Shown here: positions 43,668 through 52,709 of the stretch, piece after piece
How positions within the stretch are numbered: position 1 is the first letter of the stretch
Layout: each line of letters starts with the position of its first letter
NCBI GenBank assembly: GCA_000818095.1
Contig: CP009416.1
Span: forward strand, 804,501 to 868,500
Length of the DNA stretch: 64,000 bases
Direction: 5' to 3'
Source: Jeotgalibacillus malaysiensis
GTDB lineage: Bacteria > Bacillota > Bacilli > Bacillales > Jeotgalibacillaceae
The notes under the pieces: generated by a model
What the model saw: the letters and a program-made list of their open reading frames with translations, nothing else
What the model was told of the DNA's origin: nothing
The model's database searches: none
Program-made: the position numbers and the translations under genes

Positions 43668-46025
43668 TTAGTTTGCTTCTGTTTCAAGGTCGTCAATGCG
43701 TTTTTCAAGATACTGAGTATCCTTGCGTGCGTTGAAACGCTCAGCCTTTTCAACCGTTACAGTAATATTGTAATCAGGAATTCCTGCATACTTTTCATAG
43801 CGTCCGCGTGGAAGCAGGAAGTTACCTTCAGGGAAGTGCACTTCAAGATTTCCTTTTGCAATATCAACGAATTTCGCACGGCCCTGGAATACGCCGAATC
43901 CGTTGTACACAACAATACCTTCGCCTTCAGCAATGCTCAGTCTTCTTCCGTCTTCAGCATTCATTAATACGTCATAGCGACCCGCATTGTTAAACGGATC
44001 CTTCTCTTTATAGACCATTGAGTTGAACTGCTTACCGCGGCGTGACGTCACAACGAACTGTCCGTCTTTTTTGCCGAGGTCAGGGATATCAACAGAGATC
44101 AGATTCCCTTTACCGTCAGGCGTCGGGCAGATCCCGTCTTCACATAACCAGGCGCCGCCCCACTGGAAGACATCTCCCTGCTTTTTCAAATGCTGTACGC
44201 CGTCATAGTTTGTGTTGGCTTTTGCAATTTCTTCACGGATTGCCTGTCCATCTTTGAAATCAACGAGATGAGCTGTTTCAGGCTTCACGCGTTTTGCAAG
44301 ATCAATATAAATTTTCCACTCAGCTCGTGCTTCCTCCACCTGATTTTTATTACCTTCAATCTCAGGTGAGAAGTAGACCATGCGCTCAGTTGACGTACTC
44401 GTTCCGCCGCCTTCCTGTTCGTAACGCGTTTTAGCAGGGAGGACAATGACGGCTTCTTTTGCGTCAACAAGCGTACTTGTATTTAAAATGATATCCTGAT
44501 GCACGCGGATATCGAGTTCTGATAGCGCCTGTTCAACAAAGTCCGGATCAGGCATTGTTTCAAGGAAGTTACCTCCTGAAAGGTAATACATTTTAATTTT
44601 GCGTTCGTGATCCTCAGGGAGTACAGCATTTTCAAGCGTCACGCCGACAATATCACCCTGCCATTTTGGAATCTCAAAGTTCCACAGCTTTTCCATACGC
44701 TCAATGTTCGCATCGTTAAAGTCACTGCCCGGCAGTACGAAAGGATCAGCGCCCATTTCACCGCTGCCCTGAACAGATGAGTGTCCACGGAATGGCATTA
44801 GACCGGCATACTTGCGTCCAAGATGACCGCGCAGCAGGGCAAGGTTTGCCACCTGTGAAATGTTATCTGTTGCAAAAGAGTGCATCGTTAGTCCGAGTGC
44901 CCATGCATAAACTGCATTTTTGCTGTTGGCGAGCAGTGTTGAAAGCTCAATAATTCGCTCTTTTGGCACACCTGATGATTCAATGATGTCTTCCCATGAC
45001 TGATCCGCCACTGTTTGCTTGAGTTCTTCATACCCGTTCACATGCTCCTGGACAAACGAGTGGTTAATTGCTGAGCCTTCTTTTTCCTGCTCCATTTCAA
45101 ACCAGTGCTTCATGATCCCGTGCATAAAGGCGATGTCTCCGCCGATATTGACCTGATAAAAGTCGTCTGCAATTTTTGTTCCAAACATCGCCGATTCCAT
45201 ATTCGAAGGCACCCAGTAATTATCCATTGCAGGCTCACGGTACGGGTTAACAACAATGATCTTTGTGCCTTTTTTCTTCGCTGCAAGCATATATTTCGTT
45301 GATACAGGTGACGAATTTGATGCAACGCTGCCCCAGAATAACAGGACGTCTGTGCCAATCCAATCAAGATAATTAGATGTACTTGCGCCGACTCCGATAG
45401 AACGCTTAAGTGCTGTTTTACTTGGTGAGTGACAGATTCTTGATGCATTGTCGATATGATTTGTACCAAGGAAGCGTGCAACTTTTCCTGCCACGTAGTA
45501 TGACTCGTTTGTAATTCCGCGTGCAGTTAGGAAGAAAGCATACTGCTTTGGATCAAGTTTTTTCATTTTTGCTGCGATCATATCCATTGCATCATCCCAG
45601 CTGAGACGGGAGAATTTGCGTTCACCCGGTCTTCTGATCAGTGGATAGGGGATGCGGCCAAGTTCGCGCAGCTCTGCGCTTGAATACTGTCGCAGTTCAT
45701 CAATGTCTGCGTGCAGAATCTCGGGTTTCACTGCCGGCATGGTGTTCAGTCTGAGTACATTCAGGCGGGTTGTGCAGACGTGGGGGCCTTTCAAGGTCTG
45801 GTCGTAAAGACCGGATACGCCAAGCGCACAGCCATCGCATACGCCTTTTGTAATGATGGATGTTGCATAGCCAAGGTTATCACGGTTTTTCCATGCGATT
45901 TTTGCTGTGTCTGTAAAGTGGTGTGGTTTAATTTTGCCGACGCCGAACGGGACTTTGCTGACCCAGAGTGACGGATCTGGTTTTTTCGAAATTTTTACCG
46001 GTCCCGGATGCTGTGTTTTTCCCAT
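43668..46025 (-). CDS. FdhF/YdeP-family molybdopterin oxidoreductase
   Basis: A 785-aa alpha subunit-like protein of the FdhF/YdeP group. The N-terminal Cys region GVCDGCALG, with a third Cys in GPHVC, differs from the four-Cys iron-sulfur motif of classical formate dehydrogenases. ASRICHSPSK near residue 205 is the usual YdeP-type active-site block, and the C-terminal dinucleotide-binding domain begins near 670. With FdhD next to it a formate- or related-substrate dehydrogenase is likely, but no beta or gamma electron-transfer subunits are nearby. The start is the ATG after AAAGGATG. Confidence 0.87.
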   Translation of the reverse strand: MGKTQHPGPVKISKKPDPSLWVSKVPFGVGKIKPHHFTDTAKIAWKNRDNLGYATSIITKGVCDGCALGVSGLYDQTLKGPHVCTTRLNVLRLNTMPAVKPEILHADIDELRQYSSAELRELGRIPYPLIRRPGERKFSRLSWDDAMDMIAAKMKKLDPKQYAFFLTARGITNESYYVAGKVARFLGTNHIDNASRICHSPSKTALKRSIGVGASTSNYLDWIGTDVLLFWGSVASNSSPVSTKYMLAAKKKGTKIIVVNPYREPAMDNYWVPSNMESAMFGTKIADDFYQVNIGGDIAFMHGIMKHWFEMEQEKEGSAINHSFVQEHVNGYEELKQTVADQSWEDIIESSGVPKERIIELSTLLANSKNAVYAWALGLTMHSFATDNISQVANLALLRGHLGRKYAGLMPFRGHSSVQGSGEMGADPFVLPGSDFNDANIERMEKLWNFEIPKWQGDIVGVTLENAVLPEDHERKIKMYYLSGGNFLETMPDPDFVEQALSELDIRVHQDIILNTSTLVDAKEAVIVLPAKTRYEQEGGGTSTSTERMVYFSPEIEGNKNQVEEARAEWKIYIDLAKRVKPETAHLVDFKDGQAIREEIAKANTNYDGVQHLKKQGDVFQWGGAWLCEDGICPTPDGKGNLISVDIPDLGKKDGQFVVTSRRGKQFNSMVYKEKDPFNNAGRYDVLMNAEDGRRLSIAEGEGIVVYNGFGVFQGRAKFVDIAKGNLEVHFPEGNFLLPRGRYEKYAGIPDYNITVTVEKAERFNARKDTQYLEKRIDDLETEAN

Positions 46026-46066
46026 TGTAATCATCCTTTTTCTAAGTATTAGCTGTATCAAAGCGG

Positions 46067-46199
46067 GCTGTTGATTGTAGCTCCAGGGGGGGACGCTTCC
46101 CGCAGGGCCGGCGCTGAGCCTCCTCGCGCTTCGCGCTGCGGGGTCTCAGCTGTCCGGCTTCTCCTGCTGGAGTCGCCCCCTTCCGCTACAATCAACAGC
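46067..46199. repeat. GC-rich palindromic extragenic element
   Basis: Outer 15-base arms GCTGTTGATTGTAGC and GCTACAATCAACAGC are perfect inverse complements enclosing a very GC-rich 103-base core with inner pairings (CTCCAG with CTGGAG, GGGGG with CCCCC, GCGCTTCGCGC). Similar elements ending in AATCAACAGC occur widely between genes in Bacillaceae (from memory). It lies upstream of the molybdoenzyme start. Confidence 0.8.
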
Positions 46200-46240
46200 T
46201 GTGCAGTAACAATAATGTTCTTCAATAAAGCCAGGTTTGA

Positions 46241-46293
46241 AATAAAAAACCACCTGAAACACCGCTCAGATTTGAACGGTGTTTCAGGTGGTT
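46241..46293 (-). terminator. Terminator of the DUF2294 gene
   Basis: A 17-bp stem AACCACCTGAAACACCG with its complement. On the minus strand it is followed by TTTTTTATT. Confidence 0.85.
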
Positions 46294-46341
46294 AGTCTTT
46301 AACAGGATCGCTGCCAAGCGCCAATCCACGTTTGTATGCGA

Positions 46342-46704
46342 TTAGTTGTCTCGAAATTTGTCTTCAAGGTTTTCATCAAAAATGAATATGGACATGCCTG
46401 CATCTTTTTCTATATTGATGTCCACATACAGATCAACGAAATTTGCGCCAACCAGCTCTTCCATTTCAACCGGTCTGTGTTTTTGGTAGAGGTCTTTGAC
46501 CATTTCGGTTCTCGCTGCGCGGAGCATCTGTTTTCCTTCATTTGCCCCTGCGATGAACTTTTCAACTGGTGAAAGATTTCCTTCCATTTCACAGATCGCC
46601 CAGTTTTTACAGAATGTCGTCTTAATCTGGCTTGGGCCTTTACCCATATGACGCTTTCTGAATGCTCTTACAAGGTTACTGAATTCCGCTTCGTATTTAC
46701 CCAA
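46342..46704 (-). CDS. DUF2294 domain-containing protein
   Basis: A 120-aa protein matching the DUF2294 pattern (HMGKGPSQIKTTFCKNWAIC, LSPVEKFIAGANEGKQMLRA, and the terminal DLYVDINIEKDAGMSIFIF). Biochemical function is unknown. It sits between the OFA transporter and the formate-type molybdoenzyme on the same strand, so a link to formate metabolism or transport is plausible but unproven. A start ATG with a weak upstream site (GGGATTGTCG) was used. Confidence 0.8.
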   Translation of the reverse strand: MGKYEAEFSNLVRAFRKRHMGKGPSQIKTTFCKNWAICEMEGNLSPVEKFIAGANEGKQMLRAARTEMVKDLYQKHRPVEMEELVGANFVDLYVDINIEKDAGMSIFIFDENLEDKFRDN

Positions 46705-46786
46705 AGTTGCGACAATCCCTCTTTGTTTATTTATCTATATTTATCTTTATTATGATAGCACTGTAAAGAATTGTACACCAATTTTT

Positions 46787-48055
46787 TTATCCTGCAAGCT
46801 TGTCTGCTTCCTTTGCATTGTTCTCACGCTTCAGCTTGTTAATATCTATACGCGTTAGGAATGTAATAACAAGGGCGACCAGAAATAGTGCAGCAAAGAA
46901 GTTCAGACTGTTTGCGTAACTGCCTGTTGTATCCTTGATCCACGCGGCAAATAGTGGTCCGGCAAGACCTGCAGCTGCCCATGCAGTCAGGATATAACCG
47001 TGAATCGCACCGAGCTGTTTCGTGCCGAACATGTCTCCGATGTAGGCAGGAATCGATGCAAATCCGCCGCCATAACAAGTATAGATCACTGCAAGCATGA
47101 TCTGGAATAAAATTGCTTCTGATGTCATTGGTAACAAGAAGAACAGGGCTGCCTGAAGAACGAAAAATGTTGTGTAAGTATTTGTTCTGCCGATGAGATC
47201 TGATATCGATGCCCAGCCAATTCTGCCAAGTCCGTTAAAGATACCGAGTGCCCCGACAAGGATCGCAGCTTCTTCAACTGATAAACCAATACTTTCTTCA
47301 GCGAGTGGTTTTGCTGCAGATAAAATAGCAATCCCGCACGTTACATTAATAAATAGCATTAGCCATAGGAAGTAAAAGCGCTTTGTTTTGATTGCTTCGT
47401 TGGCCGTAAGTTGAGAAAGATCCTGCGGCACTTTTTTCTTTTTGCCTGGACTATCAGCGTTAAAGCCTTTTGGTGCCCAGTCAGCTGCCGGACGCTCAAG
47501 GTAAAGCGATGACAGGAACATTACGGCGAAATAAATGATTCCTAATGTAAAGAATGTGCCTGCAATTCCAATAGATGTGATCAGGCTGTTCATGACAGGA
47601 CTGGCGATGGCTGCTGCGAAACCAAAGCCCATGATCGCAAGGCCTGTCGCGAGCCCACGGCGGTCAGGGAACCATTTGACAAGTGTCGATACAGGAGCGA
47701 TATAACCAACCCCAAGCCCAATTCCGCCAAATACCCCGTAGAATAAATAGAGCAGCGGGAGCGAGCCGAGCTGGACAGCGAATCCTGAACCGGTGACACC
47801 GATTCCGAAAAACACAGCTGCAACAATCCCTGATTTTCTCGGTCCATGCTTTTCTACAAAGTGACCCATAAAAGCTGCTGAAAGCCCGAGGAAGAGAATC
47901 GCCAGACTGAATGTAAGCTGAACCTGGCTTGAACTCCAGCCGAATTCATCGATCAGCGGATTCGTAAAATTACTCCAGGCATAGACTGAGCCGATTGAGA
48001 TGTGAATCCCTACAGCTGACAAAGCAATGAGCCAGCGGTTTTTTGTCTTTTTCAT
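46787..48055 (-). CDS. OFA-family MFS transporter (oxalate/formate antiporter-like)
   Basis: A 422-aa transporter with 12 predicted helices. The N-terminal GSVYAWSNFTNPL and the helix-4 to 5 region KWFPDRRGLATGLAIMGFGF are characteristic of the oxalate:formate antiporter family. It probably moves formate, oxalate or a related monocarboxylate for the neighbouring molybdoenzyme. A charged cytoplasmic loop (residues ~200-218, PGKKKKVPQDLS) separates the halves. Its transcript carries a structured leader with an intrinsic terminator, suggesting attenuation. Confidence 0.87.
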   Translation of the reverse strand: MKKTKNRWLIALSAVGIHISIGSVYAWSNFTNPLIDEFGWSSSQVQLTFSLAILFLGLSAAFMGHFVEKHGPRKSGIVAAVFFGIGVTGSGFAVQLGSLPLLYLFYGVFGGIGLGVGYIAPVSTLVKWFPDRRGLATGLAIMGFGFAAAIASPVMNSLITSIGIAGTFFTLGIIYFAVMFLSSLYLERPAADWAPKGFNADSPGKKKKVPQDLSQLTANEAIKTKRFYFLWLMLFINVTCGIAILSAAKPLAEESIGLSVEEAAILVGALGIFNGLGRIGWASISDLIGRTNTYTTFFVLQAALFFLLPMTSEAILFQIMLAVIYTCYGGGFASIPAYIGDMFGTKQLGAIHGYILTAWAAAGLAGPLFAAWIKDTTGSYANSLNFFAALFLVALVITFLTRIDINKLKRENNAKEADKLAG

Positions 48056-48085
48056 CTTTCATACCCCTTTGTTGTTTTTTGACAT

Positions 48086-48163
48086 AAAAAACCGCCACAA
48101 CGGTTTCTGGGCAAAGGTGCCCGGAAAAGTGTGACGGTAGCTAAACATACAGGTTCGCTGTAT
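48086..48163 (-). promoter_or_regulatory. Structured leader with terminator upstream of OFA transporter
   Basis: Reading on the minus strand: a small hairpin ATACAG-CGAAC-CTGTAT (48163-48147), then a long stem ACCGTCACAC (48138-48129) with TTGTGGCGGT (48100-48091), whose inside holds a second hairpin (GGGC-ACCTTT-GCCC, extended by TTTCC/AGAAA-type pairs), followed by TTTTTT. The terminator lies about 30 bases before the start codon. This layout fits an attenuator or riboswitch; I cannot match it to a named class. Confidence 0.55.
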
Positions 48164-48180
48164 ATAACCACTATAGTCTC

Positions 48181-48194
48181 TAAAGCGCTTTCAA
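48181..48194 (-). promoter_or_regulatory. cre-like site upstream of OFA transporter
   Basis: On the minus strand TTGAAAGCGCTTTA agrees with the CcpA cre core (TGAAAGCGCTTT) with a mismatch at the 3' end. It lies just upstream of the structured leader, so catabolite control is plausible. Confidence 0.5.
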
Positions 48195-48494
48195 TTTTCA
48201 GCTGGCAGGGGAACAGGGTCGCTATTCATATCAGTCTGAGATTTGAGAGAGGCTAAAGAAAGTTCGTAATTTGTTCATAATTTTCTGTTTTATCTTATAA
48301 AAATTCATGCAGCAGGTCAAGAAGTTTTTGAAATCTGCAAAGTGTCTGTAGAAGATTGTATTTCATTTTGAAGCATACTTATCAGTTTCTCTCAGGCATA
48401 TTCGAGTTAACAAATAGAGGTGATAAATGTGTTATGATGGTATAAATTATGAATAACATATACTTTTAAATAAGTATTATTTTGTATATTTGAA
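48195..48494. other. Intergenic region, nothing recognised
   Basis: AT-rich DNA without plausible ORFs. It includes TATGATGGTATAAATTATG-like stretches near 48435-48455 that could hold the promoter of the downstream small membrane gene. Confidence 0.3.
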
Positions 48495-48566
48495 ATACAT
48501 ATTAACAAGGAAGTAATCAGTAATGAGAAAATACATATTAACAAGGAAGTAATCAGTAATGAGAAA
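48495..48566 (+). repeat. Perfect 36-bp tandem duplication over a translation start
   Basis: The unit at 48495-48530 is repeated exactly at 48531-48566. Each unit holds a ribosome-binding site (AAGGAAG) and ATGAGAAA. The first ATG (48523) gives only a nine-codon peptide before TAA; the second (48559) starts the real gene. Confidence 0.95.
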
Positions 48567-48771
48567 CCGTAAAAAGATTGATAAGATTGGTGTTTTAGCT
48601 GCTATTACAGTGGCCGTAATAGTAATTATTCTGGCTTTGGTATTTATATCTTTTCCGTTTATAGGGGCATTCGGATTTTATGAAATATTAAACGGGTGGG
48701 GTCTGGCGAGTATTGATTTCTTTGAAGATACTTTCGATAATGTCCTGTATTTCGCACTTTTTTCCTTATGA
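48559..48771 (+). CDS. YrvL-like membrane protein, N-terminal part (70 aa)
   Basis: Basic N-terminus (MRNRKKIDK) and two hydrophobic segments (about residues 12-32 and 58-70), the last cut off by the stop. Together with the next frame (48768-49022) it has the size (about 150 aa) and layout of YrvL-family proteins, where the second helix would continue straight into the next frame (FALFS then MIYLLTVVLDTG). I therefore suspect one gene split by a frameshift near 48760-48770; two overlapping, coupled genes (ATGA) is the alternative. Confidence 0.55.
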   Translation: MRNRKKIDKIGVLAAITVAVIVIILALVFISFPFIGAFGFYEILNGWGLASIDFFEDTFDNVLYFALFSL

Positions 48772-49022
48772 TTTACTTATTAACAGTCGTGCTTGATACT
48801 GGATCGAAAATTCTGTTTCGAATATTGAATTATTCATTTACTAAGAGAAGTATGATTGCTAACTACCTATTGCAAGTGATGATTTGTACAGTCATTTTCA
48901 AAGAAATTGCAGAGGTGTTTTTTGAGAGAATTGACATTTCTTTTTTAGGACTGGTGGTTTTATTTTTGATCATTTATGCAGTCTATTATGTAATGCTTGA
49001 TGATGAAGAGACGATCGATTGA
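48768..49022 (+). CDS. YrvL-like membrane protein, C-terminal part (84 aa)
   Basis: Three hydrophobic segments (about residues 1-17, 30-46 and 56-76) and an acidic tail (DDEETID). There is no ribosome-binding site of its own; the ATG overlaps the previous stop. It completes the YrvL-like layout of the preceding frame. YrvL in B. subtilis is a membrane regulator of an alternative sigma factor (SigO/YvrI) system; the assignment here is tentative. Confidence 0.5.
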   Translation: MIYLLTVVLDTGSKILFRILNYSFTKRSMIANYLLQVMICTVIFKEIAEVFFERIDISFLGLVVLFLIIYAVYYVMLDDEETID

Positions 49023-49363
49023 GTAAGTATATATTTTTTTGGAATAGAAATCTTACTGGTCTGATCAGATCCGGAATAAATATGACCTGTAGGAAATAAT
49101 TCATAAATGCGTTCAGGAAAGGAAAGCTAAAAAGCTAGAGCTGCACCATTAAATTAAGCGAGGTGGCTTTTTCAGAGTCTGAGCCTTACATAATCGTAGT
49201 CATGATAGTAGATGGAAATGAAATCCACGATGAGAAATAAAGGGAATTCTCATCCGGCTGTCGAAAATTATAATGAGAGCAATAAATGACTTTTTAGTAT
49301 AACGAGTAACGCTAAGAAATCAGTGTGCCGATACCACAGATTCGGAGGTGCCATTAACCGCCC
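49023..49363. other. Intergenic region, nothing firm recognised
   Basis: Holds a CTGATCAG palindrome near 49056, a possible weak hairpin AGCTGCACC...GGTGGCTTTTT (about 49139-49172), and GGAGGTG shortly before the next gene. No convincing ORF or known RNA was found. Confidence 0.3.
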
Positions 49364-49834
49364 ATGAAAAAGCATCCGAAAGCTAAAAATATTCAACAGC
49401 ATTATCGCACAGCACTCGCTCAGCGGAAAAAGAAAAACAGATATTCATTTGAAGCGGTCGCAATTCTGACTGGCCTACTTATTGTCCTGATTTTCCAGTG
49501 GCAAAACGCCAATAAAACTGAAATCCTGGCAGTACATGAGCCGGAAAAAAGCTGGTACGAAGTGACGCCTCACATTGACAGCTATCTTAAAGATCTATTT
49601 CCTGCATATAACGGAGTAGCGATGGATATTACTGATGAACCCAAAAGACTGATTTTAAAAACCACTTTTGGAAAATCTGATGAGGATATCGAAGGTGATC
49701 TGAAGGAAATGATTAACGTTGCGAATAGACTAGTAGGTAACACAGTCAGTGAATCTCATGCAGAAAATTATATGATTATTGTAAAAGGAGAGAATGATCG
49801 GGAGTTGATGCGGAAGGTGTTCAGTGAAAGCTAG
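49364..49834 (+). CDS. Hypothetical single-pass membrane protein, 156 aa
   Basis: A very basic N-terminus (MKKHPKAKNIQQHYRTALAQ, then RKKKNR) precedes one helix (about residues 30-47), followed by an extracytoplasmic domain of ~105 residues with mixed alpha/beta character (KSWYEVTPHIDSYLKDLFPA, RLILKTTFGKSDED). GGAGGTG lies 13 bases before the ATG, longer than ideal. Family not recognised; it is closed by a strong terminator. Confidence 0.6.
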   Translation: MKKHPKAKNIQQHYRTALAQRKKKNRYSFEAVAILTGLLIVLIFQWQNANKTEILAVHEPEKSWYEVTPHIDSYLKDLFPAYNGVAMDITDEPKRLILKTTFGKSDEDIEGDLKEMINVANRLVGNTVSESHAENYMIIVKGENDRELMRKVFSES

Positions 49835-49853
49835 TGGTGGAAAATAAAAACTC

Positions 49854-49894
49854 CCCATATCATTTAGTAAAATGATATGGGTAGCCTTTTTTTA
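49854..49894. terminator. Terminator
   Basis: CCCATATCATTT pairs with AAATGATATGGG around a 4-base loop; TTTTTTTATT follows. It lies between convergent genes and resembles the terminator at 42802 in sequence. Confidence 0.85.
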
Positions 49895-49905
49895 TTCAAC
49901 TGATA

Positions 49906-51849
49906 TCATAAAGCCGTCCTGATCACTTTCTTATAATAAACCACCGACAAGATTCCAAAGATCGAATACAGCCCGGCATACAGCACCATCACAATAATCA
50001 TAGGCGTCCACAATTCAGTTCCGAAGAAGAACCAGCCTGATCTGACGGCAAAGTAGCTGTGCAGAAGTCCTACTGCGAGCGGGATTCCGAAGTTGATGAT
50101 CTGCTTTTGAAGGATACCTTTTAACAGGTCCTGTCTTGTAAAGCCAAGCTTTCTCAAAATCCTGTAATTCGGCTGTTCTTCATCACCTTCTTCAACCTGC
50201 TTAAAGTAAAGAATGCAGCCTGATGTAATCAGGAAGGTGAGGCCGAGGAAGCCGACTACAAACATGATAAAGCCCATACTCAATTTCTGCATGCGTTCCA
50301 TAGAATATTGTGAGGCATTCCCGGCTTCATCACTGAATGGCATGCTGTGGAACAGTTCATCAGCTTTTTCAACGCTTTCCGGATCCTCCAGTGTAAGTCC
50401 GACATACAAAGAAGCCTCACGCTGAAGTTCCTCATCCACATCTACAGCAAGCATGTCATACACTGCTTCATCAACGACAACTGCCGGTAACCCACCTGTG
50501 AAGATAGAAGGTAATACATAGTCGTCCCTCAATCCGGCATATTCTTTTTCAATCTCATCTGTAGCAGTATAAAGCGTAAGTGTTCCTTCATTTTGCAGGT
50601 TCATCAGCGCCTGGATCGCATCACTTGAACCTGAGAATAAAATCTCATCGATGCTCACATCAACACCTGCAACCTGCTGATCACTGACGACTGGCATATT
50701 CACTCTTTCAGCATCAAATGCCATATTTTCAAATTCTGTACCTACAATTTCCTCAATACCTATATCTGCCTGGATCACATCAATCTGCTTTTCGCTATAA
50801 GCAATGCCGTTTTCACTTAAGACGCTGCCAAATGCCTCTGCATTTTCTTCGGTAGTAAATGTAAAATCGTCTGGAGCAGAGGTCTGAGCTGATCTTTCAG
50901 CAGAGTAATAGGAAATGTAGCTTAGCGATAACAGCCCGATTGAAAGTGCTGATACGGTTGTGATAATGGTCAACAGCATTGCATTAGATTTCATCCGGAA
51001 CATGATAGAAGAGAGCGACATCACCTCATTAATGTTCAGGTAACCACCTTTCTTTTTTCTGATCAGATTGGAAATAAAGCTGACTGAACCTTTATAGAAA
51101 AAGTATGTTCCGATAATGACACTCGCAAGGATAAAGACCATTGCAGTGAACAATTGAGTCATCGATGCAAAATCTCCATCAAAAAGGCGTGCGGATACAT
51201 AATAGCCTGTGCCGATCAGAATGATCCCAAGCAGTCCAATTAAAATTTCAAAGATAGACATCTTTTTCACTTTGCTTTCAGCCTTACTTTTCACATGAAA
51301 AAGTGAGAGGATGCTCTGGCGTTTGATATAAAGAAAATTCATCAGCATGATCAATAGATAAACAGCACTGAATACAAGGAATGTCTGAAGAAATGCCTGG
51401 CCTGAAAAGTTTAGGGTCGCTGTTTCATCCACGCCTGTTAACCTGAAAAAGATCATCGCCACTAACTTGGAAATGGCAAAGCCGAGCGCTGTTCCAACGA
51501 CTAGAGAGCTGTAATAGAGTAATAAGTTTTCAGCACTCAAAATACCGAAAATCCGATTTTTCGTCATACCAATCAGTTGAAACAGGCCAATCTCTTTACT
51601 CCGGCGTTTAATAAATAAGTTATTTGCATATAGCAAAAAGATCGAGACAATTCCGATTAACAGGACAGAAGCAGCCCTGATTCCTGCTTCACCTCTGACT
51701 GACCCTGAGGTTTGATCCATTGAAGGGTCAAACTGCAGTGTGACAAATGCAAAATAGAGAGCGGCACTGAAGATCAGTGCAAAAACGTACAGGTAATAGC
51801 TTTTTAAGTTCTTCCTGAAGCTGCGAAAGATCAGCTGATTAATGCTCAT
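49906..51849 (-). CDS. bceB: BceB-type ABC permease (peptide antibiotic resistance)
   Basis: A 647-aa FtsX-type permease with 10 predicted helices. The large extracellular domain between helices 7 and 8 (residues ~310-520, starting [16 protein letters not shown]) is the hallmark of BceB proteins, which sense and remove bacitracin or lantibiotic-type antimicrobials and signal to the partner kinase. The start is the ATG overlapping the ATPase gene by 11 bases. Specificity cannot be read from the sequence; the symbol denotes the type. Confidence 0.9.
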   Translation of the reverse strand: MSINQLIFRSFRKNLKSYYLYVFALIFSAALYFAFVTLQFDPSMDQTSGSVRGEAGIRAASVLLIGIVSIFLLYANNLFIKRRSKEIGLFQLIGMTKNRIFGILSAENLLLYYSSLVVGTALGFAISKLVAMIFFRLTGVDETATLNFSGQAFLQTFLVFSAVYLLIMLMNFLYIKRQSILSLFHVKSKAESKVKKMSIFEILIGLLGIILIGTGYYVSARLFDGDFASMTQLFTAMVFILASVIIGTYFFYKGSVSFISNLIRKKKGGYLNINEVMSLSSIMFRMKSNAMLLTIITTVSALSIGLLSLSYISYYSAERSAQTSAPDDFTFTTEENAEAFGSVLSENGIAYSEKQIDVIQADIGIEEIVGTEFENMAFDAERVNMPVVSDQQVAGVDVSIDEILFSGSSDAIQALMNLQNEGTLTLYTATDEIEKEYAGLRDDYVLPSIFTGGLPAVVVDEAVYDMLAVDVDEELQREASLYVGLTLEDPESVEKADELFHSMPFSDEAGNASQYSMERMQKLSMGFIMFVVGFLGLTFLITSGCILYFKQVEEGDEEQPNYRILRKLGFTRQDLLKGILQKQIINFGIPLAVGLLHSYFAVRSGWFFFGTELWTPMIIVMVLYAGLYSIFGILSVVYYKKVIRTAL

Positions 51850-52600
51850 ACTGCACACCACCAAGCACGCCCTGCGTTTTCATAATGTCCTTCAGAAATG
51901 AGTTGCGGCTTTCCTCGCCTTTATTCAGCTGCGTGTAAATTTGCCCGTCTTTAATGAAGATGACGCGACTGCTGTAGCTTGCTGCAACCGGATCGTGACT
52001 CACCATCACAATCGTTGACTGACGCTTTTCGTTTAAATGAGTGAGCTTACCAAGCAGATCAGACGCTGCTTTTGAATCAAGTGCACCAGTCGGTTCATCA
52101 GCAAAGATAATACTTGGCTCGTGAATAAATGCACGCGCGGCAGATGTTCTCTGCTTTTGCCCGCCTGAAATTTCGTTTGGATATTTTCCTGCAATATCTT
52201 CAATCCCAAGATCCTCTGCGACACTTTGAAATTTAGCCTGTGCTTCTTTTTTGGAAGTGCTTGTAATCGAGAGAGGGAGCAGAATATTTTCTTTAACAGT
52301 CAGCGTGTCGAGCAGGTTGTAATCCTGAAAAACAAATCCTAAATGATGCTTTCTGAATTCAGCGAGCTTCTTTTCCTTACTTTTCGTCAGGTCCTCGTTC
52401 TCAATGACCAGTGAGCCGTGACTCAGCCGGTCGATCGTTGACAGTACATTTAAAAGGGTGGTTTTACCAGAGCCTGAGGCGCCCATGATGGTCACAAATT
52501 CACCTTTTTGAATGCTGATATCAATGCCTTTTAAGACTTCCTGCTTTGTAAATTTATTGCCGTAGAATTTATGGATTTTCTTTGCTTCAAGTATCGTCAT
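51839..52600 (-). CDS. bceA: BceA-type ABC ATPase
   Basis: A 253-aa ATPase. Walker [10 protein letters not shown] (residues ~38-46), Q-loop VFQDYNL (~89), signature [13 protein letters not shown] (~143), Walker [15 protein letters not shown] (~165) and VSHDP (~200) are present. It energises the adjacent BceB-like permease, and both are downstream of the BceRS-type system. GGAGG lies upstream of the ATG. Its own promoter region holds an inverted repeat that may bind the regulator. Confidence 0.92.
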   Translation of the reverse strand: MTILEAKKIHKFYGNKFTKQEVLKGIDISIQKGEFVTIMGASGSGKTTLLNVLSTIDRLSHGSLVIENEDLTKSKEKKLAEFRKHHLGFVFQDYNLLDTLTVKENILLPLSITSTSKKEAQAKFQSVAEDLGIEDIAGKYPNEISGGQKQRTSAARAFIHEPSIIFADEPTGALDSKAASDLLGKLTHLNEKRQSTIVMVSHDPVAASYSSRVIFIKDGQIYTQLNKGEESRNSFLKDIMKTQGVLGGVQYEH

Positions 52601-52644
52601 TGAAAATTCCTCCAGGTGTTAAGATACATTTATTGTATCGGGTC

Positions 52645-52675
52645 TGTCAGATGAAGTCCTTCGATTGTCCTGACA
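52645..52675. promoter_or_regulatory. Candidate BceR-type operator upstream of bceAB
   Basis: TGTCAG (52645-52650) and CTGACA (52670-52675) form a spaced inverted repeat just upstream of a minus-strand TACAAT (-10-like) and the bceA start. BceR-type regulators bind inverted repeats of this TGACA kind; the match is by analogy. Confidence 0.5.
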
Positions 52676-52685
52676 AAAAAGCAAA

Positions 52686-52709
52686 GCGTGTGACATTATT
52701 GTCACACGC
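52686..52709 (-). terminator. Terminator hairpin after bceS
   Basis: GCGTGTGAC with GTCACACGC; on the minus strand TTTGCTTTTTTG follows. The bceS stop codon lies inside the stem. Confidence 0.75.

Noticed and set aside
43700-46000. Several open frames on the plus strand opposite the molybdoenzyme gene
   Set aside because: They lack ribosome-binding sites and read as low-quality shadows of the strongly coding minus strand.
49167-49242. Short ORF of about 25 codons in the 49.0-49.4 kb gap
   Set aside because: It has no clear ribosome-binding site separate from the coding frame, no recognisable domain and no terminator.
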